Of a stretch of DNA of 64,000 nucleotides, positions 16,857 through 25,042 are shown one piece after another. A program made the translations under genes and the position numbers. The stretch spans positions 1 to 64,000 of the forward strand of contig CAJTIU010000027.1 of the NCBI GenBank assembly GCA_910576335.1. Reading direction: 5' to 3'. Every line of letters starts with the position of its first letter. Positions within the stretch are counted from its first letter, which is position 1. The notes beneath the pieces are model-generated. The model had not been told where the DNA came from and searched no databases. It saw nothing but the letters and a program-made list of their open reading frames with translations. The DNA comes from Lachnospiraceae bacterium. Its GTDB lineage: Bacteria > Bacillota > Clostridia > Lachnospirales > Lachnospiraceae.

Positions 16857-17336
16857 ATGAAATGCGATGCCAGGAAGTTTGCGCAGATGTATGAAGACGT
16901 TTATGCGGATCTGTATCGTTTCGCGCTTTGTCTGATGAAGAATCAGCAGGAGGCGGAGGATTCGGTGAGTGAGGCGGTCATATCTGCATATGAGAATATC
17001 CGGAAGCTCCGTAAAGAGGAGGCATTCAAAAGCTGGATGTTTACGATCCTTTCGAATATCTGCAGGAGAAGACTTAAGCAGGTCACGCGTGAGATGCCGC
17101 AGGATGGAGGCGGTTCATATGAGGAGACTGCGGTAGAGGATGTAGATCTTTCTCTTGCGATGGATGTAAGGAATGCCTTTTTTGTTCTGACGGAGGAAGA
17201 GCAGACGATTGTCGGTCTGTCTGTTTTTGGCGGATATAACAGCAATGAGATTGGAACTATGATGAAACTGAATGCAAATACGGTGCGCTCCAAGCGGAGC
17301 CGTGCTCTTGCCAAGATGGAATGTGTTTTACAGTAA
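16857..17336 (+). CDS. ECF-type RNA polymerase sigma factor
   Basis: A 159-residue sigma-70 family protein of the extracytoplasmic-function class. Region 2 covers about residues 10-75 (DVYADLYRFALCLMKNQQEAEDSV quoted as DLYRFALCLMKNQQEAEDSV; the helix EEAFKSWMFTILSNICRRR ends it). Region 4 is at about 105-155, with FGGYNSNEIGTMMKLNANTV as its helix-turn-helix. ATG 16857 with GGGAGGAG is preferred over 16830. The membrane beta-propeller gene 42 nt downstream is the probable anti-sigma partner. Confidence 0.85.
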   Translation: MKCDARKFAQMYEDVYADLYRFALCLMKNQQEAEDSVSEAVISAYENIRKLRKEEAFKSWMFTILSNICRRRLKQVTREMPQDGGGSYEETAVEDVDLSLAMDVRNAFFVLTEEEQTIVGLSVFGGYNSNEIGTMMKLNANTVRSKRSRALAKMECVLQ

Positions 17337-17378
17337 ATCAGACGGATTTTGCGGAAGTTTTGAGAAAGGGGCAGTTTT

Positions 17379-19328
17379 ATGAATAAGAAGGAACAGGATG
17401 TTATCCAGAAGATAAAGGAAAAGACTGGCAATATAATGGTTCCGGAAGATATGAAGCCGGACCGGATCAGACAGACCCTTGGGGAAGCTGACAGAAGAAA
17501 GGGAAAGAAGATCAGCCCGTTCCGGATCGGGGCGCTGGCAGCGGCGTGTCTGGTGATTGTGGCAGGAATTGTAGTATATAAAGCTGGCAGAACGGGAGAG
17601 GAAACGGGAACAGGAGAAAGGATTGGGACACCGGCCCGCAGGCTTCCTGAGATCAGCAGTGAGGAGACGGTAGCGTCTGCAGATAATTATGATGAGGTGT
17701 TTGAGTACATTGACAATTATAAGAAGGAGACTGAGGCAGAGCAGCGTGCATATGAGGAAGAGATTGCCAATGAATCCGGGGCAGCGGAAAAGAAGGAATC
17801 TGCGGTAGATATGGATGTCGCGGAATCTGCGCTGGCGGATACAGCAGGCGCTGCAGACGGAGGAAGCTATTCTGAGACGAATGTACGCCAGGAGGGCGTG
17901 GATGAAGGCGATGTGGTGAAGACAGACGGGACGTATCTGTATGTATTAAGAGACAGCAGAGAAGAAGTATCAATCGTGGATACCCGCGGCGGAAAGATGA
18001 AGGAGACTTCTAGTATTAAGACCGAAAAGGTGGGGGATATACAGGAAATCTATCTGGATTCCGGACAAAAGAGACTGGTGCTGGTATGCAGTAAATATGA
18101 CGATGACGGCCTCATGGACAGAGCGTTTGCATATGAGGGGATGACCATAGCCATAACCTATGATCTTACAGATACTGAAAAGCCAAAGGAGCTGGGGAGA
18201 GTTACACAAAGTGGGTATTATCAGTCCTCGAGAATGGCAGAGGGGTATCTGTATCTGTTCAGTAACTATGGCGTGGACTGGTCAAATATAGAGAGGGGAA
18301 TACCGGAAACCTATATCCCGCGAATTAATGATACCTTTATTGCGGAAAAGGATATCTGCCTTCCGCAGATTAAGAAAGGCAGGGCGTATACAATTGCAGC
18401 AGCAGTCAATATAGAAAAACCGGATGAGGTGGCTGACAGCAAGGCGATTCTGTCAGAAGGCGGACAATTATATGTGAGCAATGAAAATATTTATTATTAT
18501 GAAACAGTATGGGGCAGCGGCTCCCTGGGAGATGATGAGCAGACGACAATCCGAAGCATTTCCTATAAGAAAGGGGTACTGACGCCGGGGATGCAGGGAA
18601 CAGTGAAGGGCTATATTAATGATTCCTTTTCTATAGATGAATACAAAGGCTATCTCCGAATTGTGACAACAAGGGGGGAGGCAAACAGTGTGTATGTTCT
18701 TGATAAGGATTTTAAGATTGTGGGGTCCATTGAGAATTTGGCGAAGGATGAGCGCGTCTATTCCGCAAGGCTTATGGGGGATATCGGGTACTTTGTGACC
18801 TTCCGTGAGACGGATCCTCTCTTCACGGTAGATCTGTCCAATCCGAAGAAGCCAAAGATTATCGGCTCTCTTAAGATACCGGGATTTTCTGATTACCTGC
18901 ATCCTTATGGGGAGGGAAAGCTTTTGGGAATCGGCATGAATGTGGATGAAGAGACTATGATTACGGATGGAGTAAAGCTTACTATGTTTGACATATCGGA
19001 TCCGTCAGATGTGAAGGAGGAGAACACCTGTGTTCTGAAGAATGTCTATAGTACGGATGTGTCCTATGATTACAAGGCTGCTCTTGTGGATGCGGGAAGG
19101 AATCTCATCGGCTTTGCCGGCGACACGAATGGCGGACAGAATTACTACATCTTTAAATATGATACATCCAGAGGATTTATCAGCCAGATGGAAGAGGAGA
19201 TCAATGGGAATGGTTCTACCGGAACCAGAGGGGTCTATATTGATGAAACCTTATATGTAGTCCGGGGAAATATTATTGAGGCATATAGCCTGAAGCATTT
19301 TAAAAAAGTAGGGGACATTATTTTATAA
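17379..19328 (+). CDS. Membrane-anchored beta-propeller protein, probable anti-sigma factor
   Basis: A 649-residue protein with a short cytoplasmic N-terminus (about 1-45), one membrane helix (about 48-69, IGALAAACLVIVAGIVVYKA), an acidic Glu/Ala linker, and a large external domain. The external part contains repeated blades such as YLYVLRDSREEVSIVD, YLYLFSNYG and LFTVDLSNPKKPKIIGSLKI, matching the secreted C-terminal beta-propeller family (COG4880-like). The NVRQEGVDEGDVVKTDG entry is typical of that family. Coupling to an ECF sigma gene and the inside-out topology suggest a signal-sensing anti-sigma factor. No zinc-finger anti-sigma motif is seen. Confidence 0.75.
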   Translation: MNKKEQDVIQKIKEKTGNIMVPEDMKPDRIRQTLGEADRRKGKKISPFRIGALAAACLVIVAGIVVYKAGRTGEETGTGERIGTPARRLPEISSEETVASADNYDEVFEYIDNYKKETEAEQRAYEEEIANESGAAEKKESAVDMDVAESALADTAGAADGGSYSETNVRQEGVDEGDVVKTDGTYLYVLRDSREEVSIVDTRGGKMKETSSIKTEKVGDIQEIYLDSGQKRLVLVCSKYDDDGLMDRAFAYEGMTIAITYDLTDTEKPKELGRVTQSGYYQSSRMAEGYLYLFSNYGVDWSNIERGIPETYIPRINDTFIAEKDICLPQIKKGRAYTIAAAVNIEKPDEVADSKAILSEGGQLYVSNENIYYYETVWGSGSLGDDEQTTIRSISYKKGVLTPGMQGTVKGYINDSFSIDEYKGYLRIVTTRGEANSVYVLDKDFKIVGSIENLAKDERVYSARLMGDIGYFVTFRETDPLFTVDLSNPKKPKIIGSLKIPGFSDYLHPYGEGKLLGIGMNVDEETMITDGVKLTMFDISDPSDVKEENTCVLKNVYSTDVSYDYKAALVDAGRNLIGFAGDTNGGQNYYIFKYDTSRGFISQMEEEINGNGSTGTRGVYIDETLYVVRGNIIEAYSLKHFKKVGDIIL

Positions 19329-19622
19329 ACCACAGCTGACACGATTATCGGGCATTACTTCAAGGTTATACTAGAGCGTGCCTGAAAATTAATTCCTACT
19401 ATCTGCCGCCCCACTTTGCGGTTAATTTGCCCTGTATTTAGTCAGCGGAGCTAGATGGCAGCGATTCGGCGGTGTAAAAAATCCATTGCCGAATCCGTTG
19501 CTATGAGTGGCCTAAGGCCGTGAATTCTAACTGTTATATTGCGTGTGTTGCACAAATAGTCGGAAAAATATATTGAAATTAAACAATAATATAATTTATA
19601 AAAAATAAATACAAAAATAGTG
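19329..19622. other. Intergenic region with a hairpin, no gene
   Basis: No plausible gene. It contains GATTCGGC (19463-19470) complementary to GCCGAATC (19488-19495), the palindrome GGCCTAAGGCC, and CCGTGAATTCTAAC, which resembles the end of the GTAAC-family elements. It is probably a decayed repeat downstream of the propeller gene. Confidence 0.4.
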
Positions 19623-19651
19623 TTGACAAATATCTGCCGTAGTGCTATTAT
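19623..19651 (+). promoter_or_regulatory. Strong promoter of a non-coding unit
   Basis: Perfect -35 TTGACA (19623-19628), 17-nt spacer, -10 TATTAT (19646-19651), followed by an A/T-rich start region. No convincing gene lies downstream for about 630 nt, where a hairpin terminator ends the unit. Confidence 0.75.
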
Positions 19652-19657
19652 ATAATC

Positions 19658-20290
19658 AATCCAAAAGATAGTCGGCATCCTGACGAGAAAGGGAAGAGGC
19701 AAAGAATTTTTGGAAAATAGAGAGGTAAAGGAGGCTTAATCCGTTGGACACATTTACAGAAATAACAATTCAATATGTCAGTGGCAGGGCAGACCACCGT
19801 TCCCAGAGAATAAGCCTTATACAGTGTGGATAAGCAGCCGGTAGAATATGGATGAAAAGATCAGTCGGAGATGTATGAAGCCGGTTAGAAAAGCAGAGGA
19901 TTCAGATCTGCAGACATATTGAGGATAGATGCCGCATAGTTTAAGAAGAGAAGATATATCAGTATTTATACGGGAGCTATATAAGACAGGGCTATAGACG
20001 GAATAACTTAATACCGAAGCATGCAGAGGGAAGGAGAACTGCATGCAGGAGGGAGGTTATAGATATGAATAGCCCGGAGGTCGGTTTATAGAAGGGACAA
20101 TGAGGGGTATAGATAATGATATTAAGGGTTCAGAGAGATTAGATGAATCTGAAGCTTTCAGAGTTAAGAAGGAATGAGTAATTTAGGGAACGAAAGAATC
20201 AAGAGAACTCCTCCGATTAAAATAAAAAATAAAATTAAATATAATAAAAATAGCCATTATGACGAAAGTTTGTAATGGCTATTCATTTTG
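19658..20290 (+). ncRNA. Candidate large structured non-coding RNA (about 630 nt)
   Basis: A promoter-to-terminator unit with no plausible gene: purine-rich on this strand, with frequent stops in all frames. Many pairings are visible. GCATGCAG (20019-20026) pairs with CTGCATGC (20039-20046). An outer helix GGGCTAT (19989-19995) pairs with ATAGCCC (20069-20075) around it. TCTGAA (20148-20153) can pair with TTCAGA either at 20129-20134 or at 20157-20162, a possible switch. GCAGA/TCTGC form a hairpin near 19893-19911. GGAGG (19730-19734) can pair with CCTCC near the 3' end (20210-20214), closing the molecule. Size and style recall OLE, GOLLD and ROOL RNAs, but I cannot match a consensus from memory. 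Ends are inferred. Confidence 0.6.
20251..20290 (+). terminator. Terminator hairpin of the large RNA unit
   Basis: TAGCCATTA (20251-20259) pairs perfectly with TAATGGCTA (20273-20281); the inner part can close on a GAAA tetraloop (GAC-GAAA-GTT). A T-rich tail ATTCATTTTG follows. A long A-rich tract precedes it. Confidence 0.7.
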
Positions 20291-20353
20291 TTACGGTTAT
20301 AGAGGGAGGAAGCCGGGGTGTAACAAAAATTTAATATTTTTCTTCGCATATTT

Positions 20354-20382
20354 TTGACAATATGTGAGCTGTATGATAAACT
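20354..20382 (+). promoter_or_regulatory. Promoter of the TPR-AAA gene
   Basis: Perfect -35 TTGACA (20354-20359), 17-nt spacer, -10 TAAACT (20377-20382). The leader of about 130 nt contains the hairpin GCCGC-TTT-GCGGC followed by further G+C-rich pairing before the GAGGTG ribosome site. Confidence 0.65.
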
Positions 20383-20521
20383 TATAGCGTAAATGGATGC
20401 GCACAGCCGCATGAGAAATTATGCCGCTTTGCGGCTGCGGCTGCCGTGAGTATCTTGACCGTGAAGACAGCGGCGCCGGTTTACAGGTGGAGTATAACAA
20501 TACATTTTTGAGGTGAGAAGA

Positions 20522-23500
20522 TTGGATAAGTATGAATACCGGGTAAAAACAGAGCAGATGCTGGAGTATATGGAAAAGCGCCAGCATAAAAAAGCGGTGG
20601 AGATTGCAGATACGATTGACTGGAAAAGAGTGAAAAATGTATCTATGCTGAATACAGTCAGTGAAATCTATGAGCAGAACGGAGAGTTTGTGAAGAGCCG
20701 GGATATTTTACTGATGGCATTCGACCGTTCTCCAGGAAGCAGAAAGATTGCATACCGGCTGGGGATACTGGCCCTTAAGGTGAATGATGTTGATGAAGCA
20801 TCGGACTGTTATGAGGAATTTGTAAAGCTGGCTCCGAAGGATCCGAATCAGTACATATTGAAATATAAGATTTTAAAGGCACAGGGTTCCCCGCTTTCTG
20901 AGCAGATTGACGCGCTGTCTGACTTTAAAAAGGCGGAATATGTGGAGAAATGGGCATATGAGCTTGCAAAATTATATCATGAGGCAGGTATGACTGCGGA
21001 ATGCCTGGAGGAATGTGATGACCTAATTCTGTGGTTTAGCGAGGGTAAATACGTATACCAGGCGATGGAGCTTAAGATGAAGTATAAGCCCCTGACACCT
21101 CTTCAGCAGGAAAAGTATGATGAATACAAAGGAGTGAAAAGGACAGTTGTGAGACGTCCCGGTACATCTGTACGCCCTGCTTCGAAGCAGAAAAAGGCAC
21201 CGGCGCAGCCCGTGCCGGACGTGACGATGGAATTAACTGAGATTTCGGGAGCAGCTCTCTCTATAGATGAAGTAATGGCAGGACTTCCGGATGAACAGGA
21301 AAGTATAGAGACAGATGCAACAAGAAGGCTTCCGACAGGGGAGCTTAGCGCTGCGCTTGCAGCCATGGAGGCGCAGAATACCGGGGCAGAGGAAAAGGAT
21401 GAGAAGGAGCCGGCAGCAGAAGAGCATGGTCTTGCACAAGAGCACGGTTTTGCAGAAGATCATAGTCTTGTAGAAGAGCTGGATGCTCTGGAGGAGCAGA
21501 GTGCCCGGGAGGAGTCGGATGCTGATGAAGAGTCTGGCTCTGGGGAAGAGCCGGATGATCTGGAGGAACAGGACTTCGGGGAGGAAGAGAGCGAAGAAGC
21601 TCAGCCCGAAAAGTACGATACAGCAAAGAAAAAAGCAATCTCCACAGTTGTGACAGGAGCAACACTTGAAGAGGCGCTGTTTAATGGTGTTGCAATGGCA
21701 AATGGCATTAATCTGGAGGAAAAGAAGCGGATGGCTCAGAGAGAGGAAGAAATCCGAATCTCCGGGCAGATGAAGATTGAAGACATTCTTCAGGAATGGG
21801 AAGAGAAGCAGAAGGTGAATGCGGAAGCGATTGAGGAGCAGAGAGCCAGGGATGAAGAACGTCTGAGGAAGGAGCGCGCCGTTGTTGAGGAGCGCAGAAG
21901 AGCAGAGAGACTTGAAGCTGAAAGAAGAGAAGCCGAGGAAGTAGCAAAGCGAAAGGAAGAAGCGGCGCGTCTTGAGGCAGAGAAAAAGGCCGCGGCGGAA
22001 GCGGCGCGCCTTGAGGAGGAAAAAAAAGCGGCGGAAGAGGCGGCGCGACTGGAAGCAGAGAAAAAAGCGGCGGAAGCGGCACGCCTGGAAGCGGAGAGAA
22101 GGGCAGCGGAGTCTGCCCGCCTGGAAGCGGAAAAAAGAGCGGCGGAAGAGGCGGCGCGACTGGAAGCAGAGAAAAAAGCGGCGGAAGCAGCCCGTCCTGA
22201 GACGAAGAAAAAGGCCGCAGAGTCTTCCCGGAAAGGCTCAGAAAAGCCGGAAAAAAGAGCTGTATCAAAGAAGGCATCCACTGGAAGAATTACAAAGAAG
22301 CAGCCAATCCTGTCCGATGATATCAGACAATTGGTGGAGGAACTGGAAGGGCGTGTATCAGAAGCGGGAGAATCTGCTTTTGATTCAGGCGAGGAGCTGG
22401 AGCTTGCAGAAACTGATACTCAAGGTGACGGTTATCAGATGGAGCTTGCCTTTGATGTGGAAGAGGCTGAAGAAGGAGAAGTTGAAGCGGAAACCTTTGA
22501 TGAATTCGAGAATGAATTCGAAACGGATGGGTTTGAGGAAGACGAATTCGAAGAAGACGGATTTGAGGAAGACGAATTCGAAGAAGATGGATTTGAGGAA
22601 GATGAATTCGAGGAAGACGAATTTGGGGAAGATGAATTCGAGGAAGACGAATTTGGAGAAGACGAGTTCGAGGAAGATGAATTCGAAGAGGACGAATTTG
22701 AAGAGGATGAATTTGAAGAGGACGAATTTGAGGAAGATGAGTTCGAGGAGGATGAATTCGAGGACGAATTTGACGGCGAGGACTTTTTTGACGATGAGCT
22801 GCCCCAGATAAGGGGCACCAAGAATGATGAGCCTCTTGAGATTGAGGAGCCTTCGGAAGAGGAGATACAAAAGAGAATAAAAAAAGCGAAGGGGAGCGGC
22901 GTTCCGTTTGATACAGGTTTTGTAGTGACTGGACGATATGATCTAAGCGCAACAAGTGAGATCGGCCTCAAGGCTGGTCTTACGGAGGAGCAGAAAAAAC
23001 TGTTTTCGTACTTTGTGCCGGTCCGCGGTATGAGTGAGCAGATTGTTGAGGTGCTTGATAATGACAGAAGAGCGCAGAGAGAGGGGAGCTCCCGTACAGG
23101 GAATCTCCTTGTAATTGGCCGGAAGGGATCCGGAAAGACTGTGCTGGCCGTTGATATTGTGAAAGCAATCCAGAAGCAGAGAAACTTGAAACAGGGGAAG
23201 GTCGCAATTGTAACCGGAGAATCTTTGAACAAAAAGGAGCTGTCTAATATCATACAGAAGCTCAGGGGCGGTGCAATTATTATAGAAAAGGCCGGGAAGC
23301 TTAATTCAAGGACTATTAGGGAGCTGAGCATGCTGATGGAAAAGAAGACAGGCGAGATGTTGTTTGTACTGGAGGATCAGAGGAAGCCGCTTGAGCGAAT
23401 CCTGACAGCACATCCGGACTTTAAGAAGAAGTTCACGTCCAGACTGGAACTGCCTGTATTTATCAACGATGAACTCGTCACCTTCGGACAGACGTATGCG

Positions 23501-23734
23501 AAAGAAAATGGATATAAACTGGATGAAATGGGTATTCTTGCATTATACAGCCGTATTGACGTGATGCAGAGAGAGGATCATGCCGTAACAGTTGCGGAGG
23601 TTAAGGAGATTATGGACGAAGCGATTGAACATTCGCAGAAGGCCAATGTAAAGCATCTGGCGAGAAGGATGTTTGGCAGGGGAACCGATGAATCAGACAG
23701 GATAATTCTCAAAGAGGAGGATTTCAAGCATTAG
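20522..23734 (+). CDS. TPR-AAA ATPase protein with long charged repeats
   Basis: About 1070 residues in four parts. (1) Residues 1-220: TPR-like helical repeats (SEIYEQNGEFVKSRDILLMA). (2) About 230-450: acidic linker. (3) About 455-580: Ala/Glu/Lys/Arg coiled coil built of AARLEAEKKAAEE units, then about 665-755: a near-pure run of FEEDE pentads. (4) C-terminal AAA-type ATPase with Walker A GRKGSGKT (866-873) and a Walker-B-like GGAIIIEKAGKL. The last domain resembles CbxX/CfqX-type AAA modules. The start is TTG with GAGGTG upstream. Cytoplasmic, with no signal or membrane segment. Role unknown; the repeats suggest an extended scaffold carrying an ATPase head. Confidence 0.75.
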   Translation: MDKYEYRVKTEQMLEYMEKRQHKKAVEIADTIDWKRVKNVSMLNTVSEIYEQNGEFVKSRDILLMAFDRSPGSRKIAYRLGILALKVNDVDEASDCYEEFVKLAPKDPNQYILKYKILKAQGSPLSEQIDALSDFKKAEYVEKWAYELAKLYHEAGMTAECLEECDDLILWFSEGKYVYQAMELKMKYKPLTPLQQEKYDEYKGVKRTVVRRPGTSVRPASKQKKAPAQPVPDVTMELTEISGAALSIDEVMAGLPDEQESIETDATRRLPTGELSAALAAMEAQNTGAEEKDEKEPAAEEHGLAQEHGFAEDHSLVEELDALEEQSAREESDADEESGSGEEPDDLEEQDFGEEESEEAQPEKYDTAKKKAISTVVTGATLEEALFNGVAMANGINLEEKKRMAQREEEIRISGQMKIEDILQEWEEKQKVNAEAIEEQRARDEERLRKERAVVEERRRAERLEAERREAEEVAKRKEEAARLEAEKKAAAEAARLEEEKKAAEEAARLEAEKKAAEAARLEAERRAAESARLEAEKRAAEEAARLEAEKKAAEAARPETKKKAAESSRKGSEKPEKRAVSKKASTGRITKKQPILSDDIRQLVEELEGRVSEAGESAFDSGEELELAETDTQGDGYQMELAFDVEEAEEGEVEAETFDEFENEFETDGFEEDEFEEDGFEEDEFEEDGFEEDEFEEDEFGEDEFEEDEFGEDEFEEDEFEEDEFEEDEFEEDEFEEDEFEEDEFEDEFDGEDFFDDELPQIRGTKNDEPLEIEEPSEEEIQKRIKKAKGSGVPFDTGFVVTGRYDLSATSEIGLKAGLTEEQKKLFSYFVPVRGMSEQIVEVLDNDRRAQREGSSRTGNLLVIGRKGSGKTVLAVDIVKAIQKQRNLKQGKVAIVTGESLNKKELSNIIQKLRGGAIIIEKAGKLNSRTIRELSMLMEKKTGEMLFVLEDQRKPLERILTAHPDFKKKFTSRLELPVFINDELVTFGQTYAKENGYKLDEMGILALYSRIDVMQREDHAVTVAEVKEIMDEAIEHSQKANVKHLARRMFGRGTDESDRIILKEEDFKH

Positions 23735-23798
23735 AGCGTGTTTTAGATTTATCTGGCGTGCAGTATAACTTTCTGCAGTTCTTTAGGGAGGCGAGGCT

Positions 23799-24740
23799 AT
23801 GGAGTATGAAGGACAAATCTGCCGCGCGCCAATGGAACGCTCTTCGTTTATGCTCCCGATCATGGTGGGATGTTCTTATAACAGGTGCAGATTCTGCAAC
23901 CTGTTCAGGCATCTTAGATATCGGGAGCTTCCATACGAGCAGATCGAAGGAGAGCTTCTGCGTGTGAAAAAGGCAGGCGGTCATCCAAGGAAGATCTTTT
24001 TGGGAGACGGGAATGCATTTGCCCAGAAGGATGAGCGTCTTATTTACATTTTGGAGATGATCAGGAGGTATTTTCCAGAATGTGAAGAGATTAATATGGA
24101 TGCAACTGTAACAAGTATAAGGAAGAGAACTGATCAGGAGCTAAAGGAATTTCAGAGGCTGGGGGTACGTCATTTGTATCTTGGCATTGAAAGCGGACTG
24201 GATGATGTTCTTTTGTTTATGGAGAAGGATCATAATCAGAAAGAGGCATATGAGGCAATCGGCTGTCTTCATGAGGCGGGGCTTACCTACGATGCACATA
24301 TTATGACAGGAGTGGCAGGAAAAGGGAGAGGAAGGGAAAACGCAGAGGCACTTGCGGAATTCCTAAACCGGACAAAGCCGGCTCATGTAGTTAATTTTTC
24401 TATGTTTCTGCACAGGGAGGTGCCGCTGTATCAGAATATCCGGGATGGCAGCTTTGCCCCTGCATCAGAGAGGGAGAACCTTTTGGAGGAACGCTGCCTG
24501 ATCGAGCTGCTGACGGCAGAAGTTCTGTATGACGGGTTTCATGATTTTATCGAATTCCGTGTGCGGGGGAGACTTCCGCGGGATCGGGAAAAGATGCTGG
24601 CACGGCTTAAGCAGATGATTGGGCGTACGCCGGAGACAGAGGTGTATTCTTATGTGCAGGGAGAATGCCCTGTATTGGAAAGATGCGGTGCTGAGCACCG
24701 TAGTGCTGTATATCCCGCCTGCGGTGCTGATCAAAGGTAA
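23799..24740 (+). CDS. Radical SAM protein
   Basis: A 313-residue cytoplasmic enzyme. The cluster motif is CSYNRCRFC (Cys25, Cys30, Cys33), spaced C-x4-C-x2-C as in the GCSHNKCxFC subgroup rather than the usual C-x3-C-x2-C. Further radical SAM features are KIFLGDGNAF (SAM-binding GGE-like region), a beta strand INMDATVTSI, and LYLGIESGLDDVL. It has no B12 or SPASM domain. Substrate unknown. GGGAGGCGAGG precedes the ATG. It follows the AAA gene by 64 nt and may share its transcript, which ends at the terminator near 24910. Confidence 0.8.
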   Translation: MEYEGQICRAPMERSSFMLPIMVGCSYNRCRFCNLFRHLRYRELPYEQIEGELLRVKKAGGHPRKIFLGDGNAFAQKDERLIYILEMIRRYFPECEEINMDATVTSIRKRTDQELKEFQRLGVRHLYLGIESGLDDVLLFMEKDHNQKEAYEAIGCLHEAGLTYDAHIMTGVAGKGRGRENAEALAEFLNRTKPAHVVNFSMFLHREVPLYQNIRDGSFAPASERENLLEERCLIELLTAEVLYDGFHDFIEFRVRGRLPRDREKMLARLKQMIGRTPETEVYSYVQGECPVLERCGAEHRSAVYPACGADQR

Positions 24741-24796
24741 GAGTGCCGCCAGTATCCTGCTGTAATTGTGACTGTAAAGTAATCAGGAGGCGGAGC

Positions 24797-24952
24797 ATGG
24801 AATTAGAACGTGGCATTTACCGGAAATTACTTGCATGGAAAGCCAGATGCAGCCATAAGGTTTCAGGGCTTGAAGGCGTACGGCAGGTTGGAAAAACATA
24901 TAATAAAGTGGCTGTTTTCCGCATACAGCCCTTTCTTTTTTTTCTTTTGTAA
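24797..24952 (+). pseudogene. N-terminal remnant of an AAA/DUF4143-type ATPase
   Basis: Good AGGAGG site and ATG, then about 35 residues typical of the start of these ATPases: MELERGIYRKLLAWKARC and a P-loop-like GVRQVGKTY. After the P-loop the frame runs straight into the terminator hairpin at 24910 and codes only for a hydrophobic T-run tail. Nearly all of the gene has been deleted. A different C-terminal remnant of the same family lies at 63.4-63.8 kb. Confidence 0.7.
24910..24948 (+). terminator. Rho-independent terminator
   Basis: GGCTGT (24910-24915) pairs with ACAGCC (24925-24930), extended by AAAG/CTTT flanks, followed by a long T-rich tract (24931-24948). It ends the radical SAM/remnant transcript. 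Confidence 0.85.
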
Positions 24953-24981
24953 AGTATAATAGAAGTAATAGATTTTTGCAT

Positions 24982-25008
24982 GTAACTGTGAGGATACGGA
25001 ACAGTTAC
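24982..25008. repeat. GTAAC-family element, minimal form (27 bp)
   Basis: GTAACTGT and ACAGTTAC enclose an 11-nt loop. The stretch TTTTTGCATGTAACTGTGA also occurs at 32551-32570. It sits just upstream of the glgB start region. Confidence 0.6.
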
Positions 25009-25042
25009 ATATATTATACTGTAGTACAAGGGGAACGACGAA

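Noticed and set aside
19744-19833. A 29-codon frame with TTG start after AAAGGAGG inside the large RNA unit
   Set aside because: The GGAGG can equally form the closing helix with CCTCC near the 3' end, the peptide has no recognisable feature, and the rest of the transcript would be an implausibly long untranslated tail.
21708-23331. Long minus-strand frames opposite the charged repeats
   Set aside because: Low-complexity Ser/Asn, Leu/Pro and Phe/Leu runs are the mirror image of the Glu/Asp/Phe repeats of the real gene; no ribosome sites.
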